The notes under the pieces: generated by a model
Databases searched by the model: none
What the model saw: the letters and a program-made list of their open reading frames with translations, nothing else
What the model was told of the DNA's origin: nothing
In this document: positions 60,884-64,000 of the stretch, one piece after another
How positions within the stretch are numbered: the stretch's first letter is position 1
Layout of the letters: every line of letters starts with the position of its first letter
Translations under genes and position numbers: made by a program
NCBI RefSeq assembly: GCF_000949455.1
Contig: NZ_JXXK01000006.1
Span: 88,041-152,040, forward strand
From: Ruthenibacterium lactatiformans
GTDB lineage: Bacteria; Bacillota; Clostridia; Oscillospirales; Ruminococcaceae
DNA length: 64,000 nucleotides
Direction: 5' to 3'

Positions 60884-61756
60884 ATGCAGAAGATCCGTAA
60901 AGCCGTCATCCCCGCGGCAGGCCTGGGCACCCGCGTGCTGCCCGCCACAAAGGCCATGCCCAAGGAGATGCTCCCCATTGTGGACAAGCCTGCCATCCAG
61001 TACATCGTGGAGGAGGCCGTCGCCGCCGGCATCGAGGAGATCCTCATCATCACCGGCCGCGGCAAGGGCATCATGGAAGACCATTTCGACCGCGCCCCCG
61101 AGCTGGAGGCCGGCCTTGCGAAACCCGGCAAGGAAAAGATGCTGGAGGACGTGCGCTCCATCGCGGGCCTGGCGGACATCTTTTTTCTGCGCCAAAAAGA
61201 GACAAAGGGGCTGGGCCACGCCATTCTGAAAGCGCGCCCCTTCACGCAGGATGAACCCTTTGTCGTTCTGTACGGCGACGACGTCATCATGGGCGAGGAC
61301 CCTGTAGCTGCGCAGCTCTGCCGCGCTTACGCGCAGTACCGAAAGGCCTGCGTGGGCATTAAGGAGGTCTCTCCCGCCGATATCGTGAAATACTCCTCCA
61401 TGAAGTTGGACCATCTTTCGGGCAACCTGTACAACATCACCGACATGATCGAGAAGCCTGCGCCCGGACAGGAATTCAGCCTGTTCTCCATCCTGGGACG
61501 CTGCCTGCTTACACCGGAGATTTACGGCATCCTCGAGAAGACGCAGCCCGGCGCGGGCGGCGAGATCCAGCTTACGGACGCCATGGCCGTGCTGGCGCGC
61601 ACCGGCGGCATGACGGGCGTTGATTTCACCGGGAAACGCTACGACATGGGCAACAAGCTGGGCGTGATGGAGGCCCAGGTGGAGACCGCGCTGAAGCATC
61701 CGGAGATCGGCCCGGCGTTCCGCGCTTACCTGAAAGAACTTTCCAAAACGCTGTAG
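60884..61756 (+). CDS. galU: UTP-glucose-1-phosphate uridylyltransferase
   Basis: Makes UDP-glucose from UTP and glucose 1-phosphate for wall and capsule polysaccharide synthesis. 290 residues with the nucleotide-binding AAGLGTRVLPATKAMPKEML and the downstream EEILIITGRGK, GDDVI and GEIQLTDAM typical of the family. The second ATG (60884) is used: AAGGAG is 11 bases upstream, whereas the ATG at 60875 is too close to it. Confidence 0.95.
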   Translation: MQKIRKAVIPAAGLGTRVLPATKAMPKEMLPIVDKPAIQYIVEEAVAAGIEEILIITGRGKGIMEDHFDRAPELEAGLAKPGKEKMLEDVRSIAGLADIFFLRQKETKGLGHAILKARPFTQDEPFVVLYGDDVIMGEDPVAAQLCRAYAQYRKACVGIKEVSPADIVKYSSMKLDHLSGNLYNITDMIEKPAPGQEFSLFSILGRCLLTPEIYGILEKTQPGAGGEIQLTDAMAVLARTGGMTGVDFTGKRYDMGNKLGVMEAQVETALKHPEIGPAFRAYLKELSKTL

Positions 61757-61779
61757 GGCGTTGAAGGCATAAGGACAAA

Positions 61780-61871
61780 GGTTTTTATTGTTCCGCGCCG
61801 CAAAACGCATTTCAGCGGTTACGGCTCCGGAACGGCCGCAGAGCCGAAAACAGCTCGCGGCTGTTCTTTAC
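61780..61871 (+). repeat. dispersed structured intergenic repeat, copy 3 (divergent)
   Basis: Starts GTTTTTATTGTTC, has a central GC hairpin and ends GAAAACAGCTCGCGGCTGTTCTTT, in the same order as the copies at 10405-10505 and 50745-50845, with the terminal hairpin changed in both arms. It lies 23 bp after galU and could also act as its terminator. Confidence 0.4.
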
Positions 61872-61889
61872 AAACCAAGTCATAAAAAA

Positions 61890-61932
61890 TGCCGTGCCTG
61901 TCCACAATATGCTTGACGGGCACGGTGTTTTT
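61890..61932 (+). terminator. rho-independent terminator overlapping the rpsF promoter
   Basis: Stem TGCCGTGCC..GTC/GAC.GGCACGG followed by TGTTTTTATTG. The promoter's -35 lies inside its descending arm. Confidence 0.75.
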
Positions 61933-61942
61933 ATTGTATAAT
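61913..61942 (+). promoter_or_regulatory. rpsF-ssb-rpsR promoter
   Basis: TTGACG (61913-61918), an 18-bp spacer and a perfect TATAAT (61937-61942), 75 bp before rpsF. A small CCCC-TTC-GGGG hairpin lies in the leader near 61977-61987, where S6:S18 autoregulatory leaders occur in other bacteria; I cannot confirm the motif. Confidence 0.65.
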
Positions 61943-62016
61943 TAATTGCTTGCCGTGAACAGGCAGGTAATCCTTGCCCCTTCGGGGGCCTTACGTCCAA
62001 AAGGAGGTGCACAGAA

Positions 62017-62334
62017 ATGGCAAAGTATGAAACAATGCTGGTTACCACCGCTACTCTCGACGAGGAAGCCACGGCCGCGCTGGTCGGCAAGTTCAAATCC
62101 CTCATCGAAGCGAATGGTACGATCGATTCTGTCGAGGATTGGGGCAAGCGTCGCCTTGCATACCCGATCAACAAGGAGAACGAAGGCGTTTACACTCTGA
62201 TCAACTTCACGAGTGAAGCCGACTTCCCCGCCGAGCTCGACCGTGTCTACAAGATCACCGACGGCGTGCTGCGTTCCATGATCGTGGCGAAAGAAGAAGC
62301 CGTTCCCGCGAAAGCTGAAACGGAGGCAAAATAA
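62017..62334 (+). CDS. rpsF: 30S ribosomal protein S6
   Basis: 105 residues; binds S18 and 16S rRNA in the small-subunit platform. MAKYETMLVTT, the WGKRRLAYPINK strand and DRVYKITDGVLRSMIV are family hallmarks. Strong AAAGGAGG ribosome site. First gene of the S6-SSB-S18 operon; the stop overlaps the ssb start by one base. Confidence 0.97.
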   Translation: MAKYETMLVTTATLDEEATAALVGKFKSLIEANGTIDSVEDWGKRRLAYPINKENEGVYTLINFTSEADFPAELDRVYKITDGVLRSMIVAKEEAVPAKAETEAK

Positions 62335-62804
62335 TGCTGAATGTTGTAGCTTTGATGGGCCGCCTTGTAGCGGACCCCGAACTGCGCCACACCCCGAACG
62401 GCGTTGCGACATGCACGTTCCGTATCGCGGTGGACCGCAGCTTTGTGCGTGCCGGTGAAGAGCGCAAAGCAGACTTTATCGACATCGTGGTCTGGCGCCA
62501 GACTGCGGAATTTGTTTGCAAGTATTTCCACAAAGGCAACCTCATCGCCGTGGACGGTTCCATCCAGACGCGCACGTATGAGGACAAAACCGGCAACAAG
62601 CGCTATGCGTTTGAGGTCGTTGCGAACAACGTCCACTTTACCGGCGAAAAGAGCGGCAGCACCGGCGGCCAGGGCGGCTACGGCGCGCCCGCGCCCATGC
62701 AGGCTCCCGCCGCGCGTCCCGCGCCCGCAGAGCCCGTCAGCTATGCGGCCGGCAGCGCCGACGATTTCGCCGTGATCGACGACAACGAAGATCTACCGTT
62801 TTAA
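62334..62804 (+). CDS. ssb: single-stranded DNA-binding protein
   Basis: 156 residues. OB-fold (1-105: MGRLVADPELRHTPNGVATC, FIDIVVWRQTAEFVCKY), a Gly/Ala/Pro-rich flexible linker and the acidic tail DDNEDLPF that docks partner proteins in replication and repair. The canonical operon position between rpsF and rpsR marks it as the essential replication SSB. Confidence 0.97.
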   Translation: MLNVVALMGRLVADPELRHTPNGVATCTFRIAVDRSFVRAGEERKADFIDIVVWRQTAEFVCKYFHKGNLIAVDGSIQTRTYEDKTGNKRYAFEVVANNVHFTGEKSGSTGGQGGYGAPAPMQAPAARPAPAEPVSYAAGSADDFAVIDDNEDLPF

Positions 62805-62862
62805 GGAGGCGGACGTGCCCGGCGCGCCCCTTCCGCTACTTTGAGACAAGGAGGAAAACACC

Positions 62863-63120
62863 ATGCCTTTCGACAGAGACCGTCAGGATAGCCGTGGTGG
62901 CCGCCCCCGTGGACGCCGCAAGAAGGTTTGCAGCTTCTGCGTGGACCGTATCGACCACATTGACTATAAAGACATCCCCCGCCTGCGCAAGTACATTTCC
63001 GAGCGCGCGAAGATCATTCCCCGCCGCGTTACCGGTACCTGCGCTTTCCATCAGCGTGAGCTGACCGTCGCCATCAAGCGTGCGCGCCATGTTGCGCTGC
63101 TGCCCTACGTGAGCGACTGA
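62863..63120 (+). CDS. rpsR: 30S ribosomal protein S18
   Basis: 85 residues; partner of S6 in the 30S platform. KKVCSFCVDRIDHIDYKD and the C-terminal HQRELTVAIKRARHVALLPY are diagnostic. CSFC with a further Cys and His (CAFH) suggests the zinc-binding form. ATG with AAGGAGGAAA upstream. Confidence 0.97.
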   Translation: MPFDRDRQDSRGGRPRGRRKKVCSFCVDRIDHIDYKDIPRLRKYISERAKIIPRRVTGTCAFHQRELTVAIKRARHVALLPYVSD

Positions 63121-63134
63121 TTTTACCGGCATAC

Positions 63135-63172
63135 AAAGGGCCGCACGGTTAACACCGTGCGGCCCTTTTTTG
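63135..63172 (+). terminator. terminator of the rpsF-ssb-rpsR operon
   Basis: 15-bp stem AAAGGGCCGCACGGT with its complement, then TTTTTTG. Confidence 0.93.
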
Positions 63173-63217
63173 TTTTGCACGAAAGCACAGGCGTTTTGCC
63201 GCCCGAGCGGCTGATGC

Positions 63218-63415
63218 TCATTCTTCGGTAAACAGGTCCTGCACTTCGCAGTCCAGCGCTTTCATCAGACGCTCCAGCGTGTCGATACGCACAGATTTGC
63301 TGGCGTTGTCGCAGATTTTGTTCACGGTCGCATAGTCCGTTCCCATCTGTTTTACAAGCCAGTATCTTGTTTTATCTTTTTTGTCTAAAAGTGCTTGAAC
63401 GTTAAATTGCAACAT
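63218..63415 (-). CDS. XRE/Cro-type helix-turn-helix regulator (65 aa)
   Basis: 65 residues covering a single Cro/CI-type DNA-binding domain (VQALLDKKDKTRYWLVKQMG, then DYATVNKICDN as the recognition region). There is no effector domain. Its AT-rich upstream region is divergent from the AbrB-like gene. Function unknown; such small repressors often control neighbouring or mobile genes. Confidence 0.85.
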   Translation of the reverse strand: MLQFNVQALLDKKDKTRYWLVKQMGTDYATVNKICDNASKSVRIDTLERLMKALDCEVQDLFTEE

Positions 63416-63524
63416 GCTTATTTCTCATTTCTTGTTGTATCTTTTATACTCTATTGTATGGCATAGTAAAACGCACAAATAGTCGTTATTAAAATAGTGT
63501 GTTATAAAATAATATATTTATAGA

Positions 63525-63553
63525 TTGACTATTTAAGCTGTTTTTGTTAGGAT
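63525..63553 (+). promoter_or_regulatory. promoter of the AbrB-like gene
   Basis: TTGACT (63525-63530), a 17-bp spacer, TAGGAT (63548-63553), 28 bp before the start, in an AT-rich stretch shared with the divergent XRE gene. Confidence 0.5.
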
Positions 63554-63581
63554 AAAAGAAAACAAAAGGTGGTGCTTATAT

Positions 63582-63848
63582 ATGAACCTTTGGAAAGACC
63601 GCCGCGTGGATTCTTTGCATCGCGTGGTGCTGCCCCGGGAAGCGTTCAGTTTGCTGGGCTGGACGTCGGACGAAGTGCTGGAGGCGGAAGCCCTGCTCGC
63701 GCAGGATGCTCTGCTGCTGCGCGCCCAAAACCATCCGCGCCCGCAGTGCTGTGCGTGCGGCGGCGCACAGGACCTTGTTTCCCTGGGCGGCAGGCGCTGG
63801 CTGTGCGGGGCCTGCCTTGCCGCCGCGAACGCCGCAAGCAAAGCCTGA
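63582..63848 (+). CDS. AbrB/SpoVT-like DNA-binding protein with C-terminal zinc knuckle
   Basis: 88 residues. The first half is a swapped-hairpin AbrB-type domain (RVVLPREAFSLLGWTSDEVLEA...LLLR); the second has four cysteines in CCACGG...CGACL, likely a zinc knuckle. ATG 63582 with AAAAGGTGG upstream. It probably acts as a transition-state-type regulator; targets unknown. Confidence 0.8.
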   Translation: MNLWKDRRVDSLHRVVLPREAFSLLGWTSDEVLEAEALLAQDALLLRAQNHPRPQCCACGGAQDLVSLGGRRWLCGACLAAANAASKA

Positions 63849-64000
63849 TCTTCTCAACCCGCCGCAGCAAAAAGCGCCCCGCCTGTATTAGGCGTGTTGG
63901 CGCAAGAAAACATCGTCCTTGAAGCGGGAATTTCCGCGCATAGCTTCGTCAAATCGCCTTGACAACCACAAAGGGTGCCTGCGGCAATTTTCCTTGCTCT
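63849..64000. other. right edge, no supported gene
   Basis: A minus-strand frame open to the window edge (64000 to about 63888, ending FKDDVFLRQHA) could be the tail of a gene or of a dispersed repeat; there is too little sequence to decide. Confidence 0.25.

Overview
The window is high-GC DNA from a spore-forming Gram-positive, most likely a gut Clostridia member of the Oscillospiraceae type. The grounds are Firmicutes housekeeping genes (DnaD/DnaI-type helicase loading, prfB, rpsF-ssb-rpsR, galU), lipoprotein-type ABC binding proteins with no outer-membrane components, YesMN-type two-component pairs and a spore cortex-lytic (SleC-like) protein. Genus cannot be settled from this window. No rRNA, tRNA or CRISPR array was seen.

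Layout. 1-2980: a MacAB-like efflux operon on the minus strand, running off the left edge. 3377-4743: one AT-richer membrane-protein gene and about 650 bp of decayed DNA. 4744-7574: a GH13 alpha-glucosidase and an aldose epimerase. 7707-42489: a SleC-like spore gene cut in two by a 31,978-bp insertion (8450-40437). 42494-50533: a peptidase/peptidoglycan-binding partner, then a third sugar ABC operon with its own two-component system. 50534-64000: housekeeping and hypothetical genes (TIGR04076 protein, radical SAM SPL-type, DnaD/DnaI-like pair, MATE pump, zinc-ribbon membrane proteins, prfB, GNAT, galU, rpsF-ssb-rpsR, XRE and AbrB-like regulators).

The main discovery is the insertion. The protein encoded at 7707 runs up to ...EVYPTW, and the coding sequence resumes in frame at 40438 with PEQALRANI. 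Both junctions carry the same 10-bp core TCCCACCTGG. Inside the element the core is flanked by near-perfect inverted 13-mers (12/13), as expected of the attP arms of a large serine recombinase, and an intact large serine recombinase lies 49 bp inside the left junction. Precise excision would rebuild a 934-residue SleC-like protein. Sporulation genes rebuilt by serine-recombinase excision are known (the skin element in sigK, SPbeta in spsM). Here the passenger is not a prophage but a carbohydrate island.

The island has two modules. Module A (10.6-27.9 kb) carries a secreted sialidase, a GH110-type alpha-galactosidase, a secreted clan GH-A-like multidomain enzyme, an LplABC-type importer, a YesMN two-component system, a GH123/DUF4091-like protein, a GH29 alpha-fucosidase and a broken GH2 remnant. 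This set suits removal of sialic acid, alpha-galactose, fucose and N-acetylhexosamine from host mucin-type glycans. Module B (27.9-40.2 kb) carries a second importer, a SIS-domain sugar isomerase/deglycase-like protein, a GlcNAc-kinase-like ATPase, an amidohydrolase, an Fe-type alcohol dehydrogenase, a MalT/LuxR-type regulator and a flavoprotein reductase. Two promoters in module B share a 17-bp box (15/17 identical) exactly 22 bp upstream of the -10 element, which suggests one small regulon. No importer locus carries an ATPase gene, so all three presumably use a shared MsmK-type ATPase encoded elsewhere.
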